NCBI GenBank assembly: GCA_963663285.2
Contig: CAXXNI010000002.1
Coordinates: 1,736,001 to 1,800,000 of the forward strand
Direction of reading: 5' to 3'
Length of the DNA stretch: 64,000 nt
DNA from: CAXXOK01 sp963663285
GTDB taxonomy: Bacteria; Bacillota; Clostridia; Christensenellales; Aristaeellaceae
Below the pieces are notes generated by a model, which worked only from the letters and a program-made list of their open reading frames with translations, was not told the DNA's origin and did not search any database. This document shows positions 1 through 8,733 of this stretch, one piece after another. The translations under genes and the position numbers were made by a program. Within the stretch, counting starts at the first letter, position 1, and every line of letters begins with the position of its first letter.

Positions 1-1
1 A

Positions 2-1417
2 TATAGGGTGCTGACGACCGGCGACAGCGGGGACGATGTGAAGCGCCTGCAGGAAGCGTTGCAGGTGATGGGCTACTATAAGGGGAAGCTCAGCGGCGAT
101 TATTTAGAAGGCACAACCGCCGGTATCCGTAATTTTCAGGAGAAAAACGGACAGGACGCAACCGGCACCGCGGACATTCAAACTCAGCGGCTGCTTTTCA
201 GCGCGTCCGCTTTGTCCGAGGATGCGCCGGATACAACCCCCGGTCCCAACGGCGATTTGGGCGATACGAACGATATCGTCTTTGCCGCCGATGGCGATGC
301 CGACACCTCCGCGCTGAACGCGGACTATACCCGCAAGCTATCGCGGGGTTCGGAAGGCGAAGTGGTAAAGCAGGTACAGCGGCGTCTGACCGAGCTAGGC
401 TACTTTGACGGCCCTATCAGCGGATACTATATGAACCAAACCACCGCCGCCGTGAAGGCTTTCCAGACCAACAACGGTTTGAAAGTGGACGGGGTAACGG
501 GCGAGGATACATGGAACATATTATTTGACGATTCGCAGGCGCTCAATGCCAGCGCTACGCCGCGCCCCACACCCGTACCCACGCCCATCCCCTACGCACT
601 GACTGTGGACGTGACCAATCAAGTGACTACGGTGTACGGGCGCGACGAAAACGGCAATTATACCGATATTGTCCGCCAGATGATCTGCTCTACCGGTAAA
701 GAAGCCACACCCAGCGACGTAGGCGATTGGGTACTTACCGGCCGTAAAGCGCGCTGGTGCTTCTTCAGCTTATATGGCAGTTATGCACAGTACTGGACAA
801 AAATCAACGATTCTATTGCCTTCCATTCCGTGATTTATGCCGAGGTGGATTACGACGCGATGAAGATAACCAGTTATAAACGGTTAGGTTCGCGCGCTTC
901 TCACGGTTGCATCCGCTTGCTGGTGGAGGATGCCAAATGGGTTTATGATAACGTTGGCGAAGGCGTAACCGTAACCATTACCGAAGATCTGCCGGAAGAC
1001 CCGGAACTGCAGGCTGCGCTGGAACCTGCGCCGCTGGATAAAAACAACGAGCCCATAACCACACCGGAGCCGACCCCGACGCCTGCCTACTCCAGCACCG
1101 GCATGCCGCCCCAGCCGTTTACCAAACTAAAAAAAGGCAGTCAGGGTGAAGCCGTGTTCTGGCTGCAAATGAAGCTGAAAGAACTGGGCTATTATGAGGG
1201 CACCGTTACCGGCACATACCTCAACGGCACGCGGAATGCGGTGAAGGCATTCCAAAAGGCCAACGACATCTATCCCAGCGGCGATGCGGACGAAAAAACC
1301 CTGACCGCTATTTATACGGATGTATTGGCCACCGCCACACCGACGCCAACCCCCACACCCACACCCACACCGTCCCCAACCCCGACGGCTACGCCCACTG
1401 CTGCGCCGGCAGCATAA
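2..1417 (+). CDS. L,D-transpeptidase (YkuD) with three peptidoglycan-binding repeats, 5' end cut off
   Basis: Probable cell-wall enzyme that makes 3-3 cross-links or attaches material to peptidoglycan. The reading frame is open to the window edge, so the true start is probably upstream; a GTG at 8 is only the first possible start seen. Visible order: a PG_binding_1 repeat (residues about 3-62 counted from position 8), a second one (about 112-172), the YkuD domain (about 195-335), a third binding repeat (about 375-440), then a Thr-Pro tail of TPTP repeats. The catalytic signature SHGCIRL lies at about residue 298, with His299 and Cys301 as the expected catalytic pair. The neighbour downstream, a DUF3048 protein, is also an envelope protein but has its own promoter. 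The family call is firm; the exact cross-linking role is inferred. Confidence 0.9.
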   Translation, partial: YRVLTTGDSGDDVKRLQEALQVMGYYKGKLSGDYLEGTTAGIRNFQEKNGQDATGTADIQTQRLLFSASALSEDAPDTTPGPNGDLGDTNDIVFAADGDADTSALNADYTRKLSRGSEGEVVKQVQRRLTELGYFDGPISGYYMNQTTAAVKAFQTNNGLKVDGVTGEDTWNILFDDSQALNASATPRPTPVPTPIPYALTVDVTNQVTTVYGRDENGNYTDIVRQMICSTGKEATPSDVGDWVLTGRKARWCFFSLYGSYAQYWTKINDSIAFHSVIYAEVDYDAMKITSYKRLGSRASHGCIRLLVEDAKWVYDNVGEGVTVTITEDLPEDPELQAALEPAPLDKNNEPITTPEPTPTPAYSSTGMPPQPFTKLKKGSQGEAVFWLQMKLKELGYYEGTVTGTYLNGTRNAVKAFQKANDIYPSGDADEKTLTAIYTDVLATATPTPTPTPTPTPSPTPTATPTAAPAA

Positions 1418-1478
1418 GCCGCGCCTTGTATAGCCGCCATCCGGTCACAGTTTTGTCATATGTTACGGTGGCATTCAA

Positions 1479-1508
1479 TTGACACTGCTTTTTGGGAAGT
1501 GTTATAAT
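1479..1508 (+). promoter_or_regulatory. Sigma-A type promoter for the DUF3048 gene
   Basis: TTGACA at 1479-1484 and TATAAT at 1503-1508, both perfect consensus, with an 18-base spacer. It lies about 70 bases upstream of the GTG start at 1579. Confidence 0.85.
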
Positions 1509-1578
1509 CAACCAACATGCGAAAATCGCGTGCTTCGTATGATGTTGCAACAATTAACAAACTATGGGAGGGTACATC

Positions 1579-2766
1579 GTGAAGAAGATCGTCAGCGTAC
1601 TCATGGCGCTTGTCCTTACGTTCGGCCTGGTTGTTTCCGCCAGCGCGGCAACCAAGGAGAACACATACAGCCTGCCGCTGGAAGGCACTGTACTGCAAAA
1701 TCAGGAAGATCGTAAAATTGAAAATAAAACGCCCGCGGAGCGTAACCCGATCATCCCCGGCATAAGCCCGACGACGGGTTTGGATTGGAGCGGCGTATAC
1801 CTGCCGATGCTGGTGCAGATCAGCAATCCGCAGGGCACCGTAACCTACAACGGCACGAAAATCAAGTCCGCCGGCGTTGGCAACCGTGCTCCCTGGGGCG
1901 CACAGTATGCCGATATTGTGTACGAAGGAATTTTGTACCGTACCGGTGAAACCCGTATCTCCTTCCTGTTCAGCGATTCGCTGGACAACGGCGTACCCAC
2001 CTCGGTCGGCCCGGTTCGTTCGGCCCGTATCGGCCACGTATTACTGCGTGAAGAGTGGCAGAGCGGCTTTATCTACGCAGGCGGCCCGCGCAAAGAAGAA
2101 AACAACATCGCCGCGATGTTTGAAGAACTGGGTGCCAGCGATAAAGGCGTATTGTTTGACTTGCTCACCAACAAATGGAACGATTACCGCCAGCGCGTAT
2201 CCGGCCTGAAAAATCCGGACAATCTGGATGTGAATGTCGTCGGCCTGCGCGATCAGATCCCCACCAATTATTCCGCCAGCGCCCACGCTTTCCTCTTCTC
2301 CGATGCCTCCCCCTATACGGATGGATACGATCTTGCGTATAACATCAATCTGGATTGGGGCCACGATAAATACATTTCGCACTTCGTGTATGATGAAATG
2401 GAAAACCTCTACTACCGCTACTCCAACGATGCGCCCTATATGACCTACTTAAGCTCAGCAGAATCCGGGAAGCTGGATGATACCAACTCGATCTGGATGA
2501 GCTTTGCCAACGTTATTATTCAGCGCGTTGATTACGAGTACACCAACAACAGCAAGATCATGCCGGTTATGCAGAGCGTAGGCAAAGGCAATGCGGATAT
2601 CTTTATCGGCGGCCGCTACATTCCCGGTTACTGGGTACGTGAATCCACCGAGGGCCCGACCGTATATTATGATGATCAGGGCAACGAGCTGCAACTCACG
2701 CGCGGTAAAACCTTCATTGCCGATTTCCCGCCCCAGAGCCTGCTTACCTTTACCGGTATCGAATAA
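1579..2766 (+). CDS. DUF3048 domain-containing secreted protein (YerB-like)
   Basis: Exported protein of the YerB/DUF3048 family, of unknown biochemical function. I chose the GTG at 1579 because GGGAGG (1566-1571) sits 7 bases before it; the ATG at 1564 overlaps that site and lacks its own. From the GTG, residues 1-24 form a signal peptide (KKIVS, a hydrophobic core, then SASAA) with no lipobox cysteine, whereas Bacillus YerB is a lipoprotein. The family motif GPVRSAR lies at about residue 147, and the two-domain length of about 395 residues is normal. It is a single-gene unit between its own promoter and a strong terminator. Extracytoplasmic location is inferred from the signal peptide. Confidence 0.85.
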   Translation: MKKIVSVLMALVLTFGLVVSASAATKENTYSLPLEGTVLQNQEDRKIENKTPAERNPIIPGISPTTGLDWSGVYLPMLVQISNPQGTVTYNGTKIKSAGVGNRAPWGAQYADIVYEGILYRTGETRISFLFSDSLDNGVPTSVGPVRSARIGHVLLREEWQSGFIYAGGPRKEENNIAAMFEELGASDKGVLFDLLTNKWNDYRQRVSGLKNPDNLDVNVVGLRDQIPTNYSASAHAFLFSDASPYTDGYDLAYNINLDWGHDKYISHFVYDEMENLYYRYSNDAPYMTYLSSAESGKLDDTNSIWMSFANVIIQRVDYEYTNNSKIMPVMQSVGKGNADIFIGGRYIPGYWVRESTEGPTVYYDDQGNELQLTRGKTFIADFPPQSLLTFTGIE

Positions 2767-2790
2767 GAAACAGCCAACGTAACACTATAT

Positions 2791-2834
2791 AAACAGCAGG
2801 GAACCGGATGTTATCCGGCGCCCTGCTGTTTACT
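2791..2834 (+). terminator. Intrinsic terminator after the DUF3048 gene
   Basis: AAACAGCAGGG (2791-2801) pairs with CCCTGCTGTTT (2821-2831), with an inner CCGGAT/ATCCGG stem, giving a long GC-rich hairpin that ends in T residues. Confidence 0.85.
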
Positions 2835-3109
2835 TATCCTAACGTATCCGCCTTTACATTCCGCGATATACGAATTTATATAGACTATCCTGCCCTAAAA
2901 ACAACTGCACGCCATAAAAAAGCACGCAATATGAGGAGATGGTCTCTCATAGTTTTATCATACCCTATTTTCAACAAAACGGCGTTATCATTTGCAACTG
3001 GAAAATAATCAGCCCGGTATGAGGCTACGATCCGCTAGGAACATAGTCTTACACCAGGCTGACCAAATGTTTGCTGTAAACCGGCGCTTATGAAACAGCA
3101 AGCTGATGC
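2835..3109. other. Intergenic stretch without a recognised gene
   Basis: AT-rich sequence between two convergent units. The only structure seen is a small imperfect hairpin near 2930-2950 (ATGAGGAGA against TCTCTCAT). No supported coding region or RNA gene was found. Confidence 0.5.
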
Positions 3110-3307
3110 TTACTTCATCTGGATAGCGCCCATCGGGCAATAGTGTACGCATTTCCCGCAGGAGATGCACTTTTCATCGTCTACCACAGGCAGCGAAAAA
3201 AAGCCGCGCTGGGTGATTGCCTTTTTCGGGCATACCGAAATAGCTGGGCAACGGTGGTTTTGAGGGCATCTTCTGGGGTTGATGGTCACTTTTGCGGTTT
3301 CATTCAT
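3110..3307 (-). CDS. Small ferredoxin-like 4Fe-4S protein
   Basis: A 65-residue iron-sulfur protein, probably an electron carrier or an accessory subunit. The start at 3307 is supported by AGGAGG at 3317-3322; the longer frame back to 3373 would overlap the upstream ArsR gene. The C-terminal motif is a classical C-x2-C-x2-C-x3-CP. The N-terminal motif is unusual: C-x5-C-x5-CP with only three cysteines, so seven in all. One cluster may therefore lack a cysteine ligand or bind a three-iron form. It lies 25 bases downstream of the ArsR regulator and is probably cotranscribed with it, which suggests control by that repressor. The redox partner is unknown. Confidence 0.8.
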   Translation of the reverse strand: MNETAKVTINPRRCPQNHRCPAISVCPKKAITQRGFFSLPVVDDEKCISCGKCVHYCPMGAIQMK

Positions 3308-3332
3308 GGGCTGATTCCTCCTGCTTTCTGCT

Positions 3333-3668
3333 TCACGCGCGTGTATCCGCGCAAATTTCGTCTTCGCTGCCATCCGGTACGGCTGTCCAATCGCAATAAT
3401 GCTCTTTGAGTGTTGCGATGAGTACTTCCACGCGGGAATCGGCGATGGAGTAGGTTACGCTCTGCCCGGTTTTAACATCGTCCACCACACCGTGTGCTTT
3501 TAGCAGTGCCAAATGCTGCGACAGTGCGGATTGGGAAATATCGCTAACCTTATCACCCAGTACGCTTACCGATTTGGGACCGCTGATCAACTCGCACAGA
3601 ATTAACAGCCTGTGTTCATTGGAGAGCATTTTCAGCATACGGGCAATCTTTTTGGTTTCATCCTGCAA
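3333..3668 (-). CDS. ArsR-family winged-helix repressor (TTG start)
   Basis: Small transcriptional repressor, 111 residues from the preferred start. A winged helix-turn-helix fills the middle; the recognition-helix region reads SQSALSQHLALLKAHG. I chose TTG at 3668 because a consensus AGGAGG lies 7 bases upstream; a GTG at 3695 gives a 120-residue version but has no good ribosome site. The ArsR metal signature ELCVCDL in the helix before the recognition helix is absent, so the ligand is not obviously a metal. Candidate metal or redox residues are few, mainly Cys in KEHYCDW and the C-terminal EDEICAD. The gene probably represses itself and the following ferredoxin through the palindrome at 3732-3753. 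Confidence 0.85.
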   Translation of the reverse strand: MQDETKKIARMLKMLSNEHRLLILCELISGPKSVSVLGDKVSDISQSALSQHLALLKAHGVVDDVKTGQSVTYSIADSRVEVLIATLKEHYCDWTAVPDGSEDEICADTRA

Positions 3669-3731
3669 AGCGTTTCCTCCTTCCCGCCGTTTCACGCTTT
3701 CTACCGAATAAGCGATGGCGGCGCTTGCTTA

Positions 3732-3753
3732 TATATTAGCATATTCTAATATA
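3732..3753 (-). promoter_or_regulatory. Probable ArsR operator overlapping the promoter
   Basis: Perfect inverted repeat TATATTAG-6 bases-CTAATATA, typical of ArsR/SmtB operators in length and AT content. It covers the expected -10 region of the minus-strand promoter, so binding would block transcription of the repressor and ferredoxin. Confidence 0.7.
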
Positions 3754-3775
3754 CTCATATTTAGGCAAATGTCAA
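3747..3775 (-). promoter_or_regulatory. Promoter of the ArsR-ferredoxin unit
   Basis: On the minus strand TTGACA (3775-3770) is followed after 17 bases by ATATTA, or after 18 by TATTAG, inside the operator palindrome. The -35 is perfect and the -10 is weak, as expected for a repressed promoter. Confidence 0.65.
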
Positions 3776-3907
3776 TACCTTTTTTCATTTTTATACTCAA
3801 TGAAAACATATTTCACCCCAATAGGCACAACGAAAAAAGGAACTATAACAATCTGTGCAGAATATAGCCATATAGTCTATCCATCATTCATAAAAGGAGG
3901 CAGCGCC

Positions 3908-5143
3908 TTGAGCACTCTTCGGGAAGATGCACGGTGTGTGATCGAGGCGGCTCTGGAAGCTGCACAACCGAAAAGAGCGGTACAAAAGGGGCTTTCCCAC
4001 TTACACTTGTACGGTGGGCGGCTTCGTGTGCTGGCTATTGGCAAAGCTGCATGGCGCATGGCGGAAGCCGCGCTGGAAAGCCTGGGCGACCAAATTGAGC
4101 AAGGCTTGATTATCACCCCCTACGGCTATTCACGCGGTCCCCTGCGGCGATTCTCCGTTATGGAAGCCGGGCATCCCGTTACAGACGACAACAGCATCCG
4201 TGCTACGCAAGCTGCCATCTCGCTGGTACAGGGGCTGGATGTGGAAGATACGGTGCTGATGCTGATTTCCGGGGGCGGTTCCGCCCTGTTTGAACGTCCT
4301 TTGATTCCCCTGCCGCTATATGCGACTACCATCAACGCCCTGCTCAACAGTGGTGCTGATATTACCGAAATGAATATTATCCGCAAGCGCCTATCTGCCG
4401 TTAAGGGCGGACGCTTTGCCCAGCACTGCGCCCCGGCGGGAGTCGTCGGCTTGCTTTTATCCGACGTATTGGGCGATGCCGCAGAAACCATTGCTTCCGG
4501 CCCGATATCGCCCGATCCCGTGACAGCGGCAGAGGCGGAACAAACCTTGAACCGGATTTTCCCCGACGCACCGCCGATTATCCGCTCTCTCATGCGCAGG
4601 GAGACCCCCAAGGCGCTCCCGAATGCCGAGACGCACGTCATCGGCAATGTGAAAATGCTGGTGCATTCCGCCGCTAAAGAGCTGCGGCATTTAGGGTACG
4701 AAACCCATATTCTGACCGATCAGCTCAATTGCGAGGCTCGGGAGGCGGGCAGGTTTTTAGGCTCCATTGCGCTTACCCATCAGCGGGATGACCGTTCTGT
4801 CGCTTATTTGGTAGGCGGGGAGACCGTGGTGCATGTTACCGGCAGCGGCGTTGGCGGACGCAATCAGGAGCTGGCGCTTGCCGCCGTGCCTGCGCTGGAT
4901 GGTTTACGGGATACGGCGCTCTTCAGCTTAGGCAGCGATGGGATTGACGGCAAAACCGATGCCGCGGGCGGATATGTGGATCACCGCACTGCGGGCCGCC
5001 TGCGTAACGCCAATCTGGATTTCCATGCGATGCTCCAGAATAACGACAGCTACCACGCGCTGTCCGCCGCCGGAGGCCTGCTGATTACCGGACCGACCGG
5101 TACCAACCTAAATGACATCGCCGTCGTGATGATTCGGCGCTGA
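3908..5143 (+). CDS. Glycerate 2-kinase, MOFRL/GckA family (TTG start)
   Basis: Phosphorylates D-glycerate at the 2-position to feed glycolysis through 2-phosphoglycerate. About 411 residues, the usual size for the DUF4147-MOFRL type. The frame is open back to 3800, but AGGAGG at 3895-3900 is 7 bases before TTG 3908 and conserved sequence starts just after it. The N-terminal Rossmann-like domain carries a glycine-rich SGGGSALFE segment and a conserved lysine in IRKRLSAVKGGR. The C-terminal MOFRL domain contains GGRNQELALAA and SLGSDGIDGKTDAAGG. It is a lone gene followed by a terminator. No garD/garR partner genes are nearby, so the source of glycerate cannot be told from context. Confidence 0.88.
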   Translation: MSTLREDARCVIEAALEAAQPKRAVQKGLSHLHLYGGRLRVLAIGKAAWRMAEAALESLGDQIEQGLIITPYGYSRGPLRRFSVMEAGHPVTDDNSIRATQAAISLVQGLDVEDTVLMLISGGGSALFERPLIPLPLYATTINALLNSGADITEMNIIRKRLSAVKGGRFAQHCAPAGVVGLLLSDVLGDAAETIASGPISPDPVTAAEAEQTLNRIFPDAPPIIRSLMRRETPKALPNAETHVIGNVKMLVHSAAKELRHLGYETHILTDQLNCEAREAGRFLGSIALTHQRDDRSVAYLVGGETVVHVTGSGVGGRNQELALAAVPALDGLRDTALFSLGSDGIDGKTDAAGGYVDHRTAGRLRNANLDFHAMLQNNDSYHALSAAGGLLITGPTGTNLNDIAVVMIRR

Positions 5144-5165
5144 ACCGTTTTACAAACACAAGCAG

Positions 5166-5213
5166 GCAGGGTTACAGGCTTTTTTAAAAAAGTCCCGTAT
5201 ACCCTGCTTTTTG
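5166..5213 (+). terminator. Probable intrinsic terminator after glycerate kinase
   Basis: GCAGGGT (5166-5172) pairs with ACCCTGC (5201-5207) and is followed by TTTTT. A second small T6/A6 stem lies in the loop. Confidence 0.6.
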
Positions 5214-5696
5214 TTATCTGGAAAATGATGTTGTATCACAGACGGCATAGCAACCATGCGCTTCTACTGGATTTTCGTATGCCTTTGATAAGTGTGCTAT
5301 TCCTCCCATGCAAACAGTAATAGCACTTTTACAAACGTATGCAAAGAGTAGTCAAATTGCATACGGTACATTGATATGCAGTTATCCCTCCGTTCTTCCC
5401 ATTATCTGAATACCGCAAATTGCTCATCGTGATTGTTCTCATCCTTATAAAGTGCATTACAGTTATACATCGTGAAACACTTTTATGCGTAAGTAAGCGG
5501 CTTTCTTTTCAATAATTATCCATACAATATCACAGGCACTTTTACGACGAGACTTGATTCGCCCGTAAAAGTGCCTATCGCAATGCTATAACATCAATCA
5601 TGATTGTGTTTACCAGCAGCCCTGTTATGGAACAAGCATCCCAACTATAATACTCTTTCCGTGGAAGCACAACACATTCGGTACTTATCCAGCGCG
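5214..5696. other. Long intergenic region with one perfect inverted repeat
   Basis: About 480 bases between convergent genes with no supported coding region. It contains the inverted repeat listed at 5534-5586, and the word GCACTTTTAC from that repeat also occurs near 5325. No promoter or RNA gene was recognised. Confidence 0.5.
5534..5586. repeat. Perfect 13-bp inverted repeat
   Basis: AGGCACTTTTACG (5534-5546) is exactly complementary to CGTAAAAGTGCCT (5574-5586), with a 27-base loop. There is no T-run on either side, so it is not a typical terminator. It may be a remnant of a mobile element or a folded RNA end for the convergent phosphoglucomutase gene. Confidence 0.6.
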
Positions 5697-7373
5697 TTAC
5701 AGCGCAAGCCAGCCGCGCACGTCCTGCTCCATACGGTCCAGCGCCTGCACCGCCTCCTGTGCTGTTTTACCCGGTGCAGACAGGTAGGCTTTTACCTTGG
5801 GTTCGGTACCGGACGGGCGTACAATCGCCTTGCCGTAAGCGTTGGCAAAGGTAAGCACGTCGCTTCCCGGCAGCCCTTCGATGCCGTTTACATAATCCTT
5901 CTTTGTGGTAATCGGTAGTCCCGCAAGCGTTTCCGGTGGCTGCAAACGCAGCTTTTCCATACTTGTGCGCATTACCGCCATGGGGTCTACGCCTGTAATA
6001 TCAAAATTCAGCAGCCGCGTTTCCAGATAGCCATACTTGCGGTACAGCTCATCCCGCAAATGCAACAGTGTTTTCCCCTGCGATGCAGCATATTGCGCCA
6101 GCTCGCAAACCAGCATAGCCGCAAGCACGCCGTCCTTATCGCGTACATGGGTTCCGGCCAAATAGCCGCAGCTTTCCTCAAAGCCGAACAGGTACGCATC
6201 CGCATGTCCGGCTTTCTCCAATCTGCCAATTTCTTCGCCGATGTACTTAAACCCGGTTAACGTTTCTTTCACCATGATGCCGTAAGTTTTGGCAATCGCA
6301 AAAGCTAAATCGCTGGTTACGATGGTCTTAACAGCCTCGGCTTTCTCCGGCATGGTTGCGCTTTCTTTCTTCGCCGCAACAATCGCCTCCAGCAGGAGAA
6401 GTCCAACTTCGTTCCCGGTCAATATCGTAAAATCGCCCGTATCATTTTGTACCGCTACACCCAGCCGGTCGCTATCCGGGTCGGTCGCTACCACCAGTCC
6501 CGCACCGCTTGCTTTTGCGGTTTCAATGGCGAGAGCGAGCGTCGGTTTCATCTCCGGGTTCGGCTTTGGGCATGTGGGAAAATCCCCGTCCGGCGCAGTT
6601 TGCGCCTGCACCTCCACCACAGTAACCCCCGGCATCGCCGCCAGGATGGTCCTTACCGGCACAAGCCCAGCGCCGTTTAACGGAGTGTAGCAAACCTTCA
6701 CAGGCGTGTGCGTATCGGGGTGGACACGGCAGGCCAGCGTAAGGGCATAGTAACGCTCCTGCACCGTTTGGGGAATCGCAGCCAACAACTGTTTTTCCCG
6801 CGCTTCCTCCTGCGTATACCAACTGACATCCTCATATTGCTGCTTTTCTATCTTATCGGTGATCGCCTGCGCCGCTTCCTCAGTAATCTGGCAGCCGTCC
6901 GCGCCGTACACCTTATACCCGTTATACTCCGCCGGATTATGGCTTGCGGTCACCATGACGCCAGCATCCGCGTTCAGCTCGCGCACGGCAAAGGAGAGCA
7001 TGGGCGTAGGCATCAACGTATCAAACAGATCGGCATGGATGCCATGCTTAGCCAGCACGCCGGCCGTAACCAGTGCAAATTCCCGCGAGCCGTGGCGCGA
7101 ATCATGGGAGATGGCTACCCGCTTACCGCCGGTTTCTAGCAAATACGCCGCCAGCCCCGCTGTTGCTTTTGCAACGGTATAAGGATTCATGCGGTTCGTT
7201 CCCACACCCAGCACCCCGCGCAATCCGCCTGTGCCAAACTGCAGTTCATGCCCAAATGCACGTTCCAGCTCATCGGTATCTTTTGCAATCCGCTCGGATT
7301 TCTTACGGGTTTTTTCATCAAAACAAGGGCAACTCGCCCAGATTTGTGCGCGTTCCTGCGCCGTCATAATCAT
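5697..7373 (-). CDS. pgcA: Phosphoglucomutase/phosphomannomutase (alpha-D-phosphohexomutase)
   Basis: Interconverts hexose 1- and 6-phosphates, supplying glucose-1-phosphate for wall and surface glycans. 558 residues, the usual length of the Firmicute PgcA type. The four family motifs are present in order: active-site serine in TASHNP (Ser144), metal loop DPDSDRLG, sugar-binding FGFEESCGY and phosphate-binding RPSGTEPK near the C terminus. The start may be the ATG at 7373 or the in-frame ATG at 7367; the AGGA sequence just upstream fits the second better. It lies 107 bases after the phosphonate gene set on the same strand, so read-through is possible but not shown. The enzyme family is certain; glucose against mannose preference cannot be read from sequence alone. 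Confidence 0.93.
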   Translation of the reverse strand: MIMTAQERAQIWASCPCFDEKTRKKSERIAKDTDELERAFGHELQFGTGGLRGVLGVGTNRMNPYTVAKATAGLAAYLLETGGKRVAISHDSRHGSREFALVTAGVLAKHGIHADLFDTLMPTPMLSFAVRELNADAGVMVTASHNPAEYNGYKVYGADGCQITEEAAQAITDKIEKQQYEDVSWYTQEEAREKQLLAAIPQTVQERYYALTLACRVHPDTHTPVKVCYTPLNGAGLVPVRTILAAMPGVTVVEVQAQTAPDGDFPTCPKPNPEMKPTLALAIETAKASGAGLVVATDPDSDRLGVAVQNDTGDFTILTGNEVGLLLLEAIVAAKKESATMPEKAEAVKTIVTSDLAFAIAKTYGIMVKETLTGFKYIGEEIGRLEKAGHADAYLFGFEESCGYLAGTHVRDKDGVLAAMLVCELAQYAASQGKTLLHLRDELYRKYGYLETRLLNFDITGVDPMAVMRTSMEKLRLQPPETLAGLPITTKKDYVNGIEGLPGSDVLTFANAYGKAIVRPSGTEPKVKAYLSAPGKTAQEAVQALDRMEQDVRGWLAL

Positions 7374-7480
7374 CCGTCCTTTCCCATTTCACATAACCAT
7401 TCTTACAGGTCCGGGATTTTCCGCTTTCCCGTATCCGTTATATTTAACAACAATAATTATCACGATTAAGAGTTCTTCTC

Positions 7481-8617
7481 TTACAGATTCTCCAATAAAA
7501 TCTCCATTACTTCTTGCGGCGTAAAAACAATGGGGTTATTGTCCATCCGCCCCTGTGTAAAAGCCGCTTCGGCAATCGCGGGCAAATCCGCTTCCGTTAC
7601 GCCAAAAGCCGAAAGCCGCAGCATCTGCACCCGCCCCGCCGTGTCCTCCAGCCATGCATCAAAGCCCTCCGCCTCATCAAACACGGCTTGCAGCGCTTCC
7701 AACTCCGGCACTACTTTTGCGTTGCGTTTAAATACGGATGACAGGGTGATCGCCGCAGCATACCCATGTGGAATACCATGCAACAGAGTAAGCGGATAGC
7801 TGATACTGTGGCAGGCAGTGGTTCTTGTTTGGGCAAATGCCAGCCCTGCCATAAGCGACCCAATGGCCATCGCCTGCCGGGCTTGTGCGTCTGCGGCGTT
7901 CCTAAGCGCGGCGGGCAGCGCATCGCGGATTTTCTCTGCGGCCTGCAGCGCCATCGCCTGCGAAACAGGGTTGCGCCGCACGGACCAGTACGCTTCCATC
8001 GCGTGGGTCAACGCATCCAGCCCGGTAGAAAGGGTAAGCGCGGCGGGCATGCCCTCCGTCCACGCGGGAATAATCACCGCCGCCTTCGGGTAACCTTGCG
8101 CATGGTCAATCGATAGTTTCCGCTTTTCCTGCGGGTCCCAAATCGTAGCCCAGCGCGTTACTTCGCTTCCTGTACCAGCCGTTGTTGGCATCGCCAGCAG
8201 CGGCAATATTTCATGTGCCGCGGTATACGCTTTATCCACGATGGCGTTTCGCACCGCTTCCGCCGTAGGCGCAGGCAGCAACGTTTGCAGCGCGCAGACC
8301 GCTTTCCCCAGATCGATGCAGCTACCCCCGCCAATTGCCAGTACTGCCGTCGGCTCAAAGGGTTGTTCTTTCAGCCGGTTCAATAGCGCCGCAACCGCAT
8401 CCACGTCCGGGTTAGGGGGAACCGTCGTAATCAGCTGTATGGCATGCCCATCTCCCTGTAATGCTGTCAAAAAAGAGGTAAGGCTAATATCGGCGCACCG
8501 GGAACGGGATGCCAATACCAACAGCCGCTGTGGTCCGGAAAGCATATCCCGTATCGCACGGCGTCCGTCTGCTTCAGTTGTTACCCGCACATCTACAGGG
8601 CAAAGCGGTTGAAACAT
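7481..8617 (-). CDS. Iron-containing alcohol dehydrogenase, probable phosphonoacetaldehyde reductase
   Basis: Group III Fe-dependent alcohol dehydrogenase of 378 residues. The start at 8617 has AGGAGG close upstream; the longer frame to 8671 does not. NAD(P)-binding motif AIGGGSCIDLGKA and the metal-ligand region GLDALTHAMEAY ... CHSISYPLTLLHGIPHG are intact. By context, downstream of PEP mutase and phosphonopyruvate decarboxylase, it most likely reduces phosphonoacetaldehyde to 2-hydroxyethylphosphonate, the step done by PhpC-type enzymes in phosphonate producers. No 2-aminoethylphosphonate transaminase is present, which favours the hydroxyl product. A gap of 116 bases separates it from the mutase gene, so a separate promoter is possible. 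The dehydrogenase family is sure; the substrate is inferred. Confidence 0.82.
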   Translation of the reverse strand: MFQPLCPVDVRVTTEADGRRAIRDMLSGPQRLLVLASRSRCADISLTSFLTALQGDGHAIQLITTVPPNPDVDAVAALLNRLKEQPFEPTAVLAIGGGSCIDLGKAVCALQTLLPAPTAEAVRNAIVDKAYTAAHEILPLLAMPTTAGTGSEVTRWATIWDPQEKRKLSIDHAQGYPKAAVIIPAWTEGMPAALTLSTGLDALTHAMEAYWSVRRNPVSQAMALQAAEKIRDALPAALRNAADAQARQAMAIGSLMAGLAFAQTRTTACHSISYPLTLLHGIPHGYAAAITLSSVFKRNAKVVPELEALQAVFDEAEGFDAWLEDTAGRVQMLRLSAFGVTEADLPAIAEAAFTQGRMDNNPIVFTPQEVMEILLENL

Positions 8618-8733
8618 AATCGTTCCTCCTTTGTACTTCTGCTTGCAGCGCCTTGCTATAGGCATGAACAAAGCGTATACTATTTTCTACATTGTTGAAC
8701 TGTTTTATAAAAAATAACAGAAATAAAACCCGG

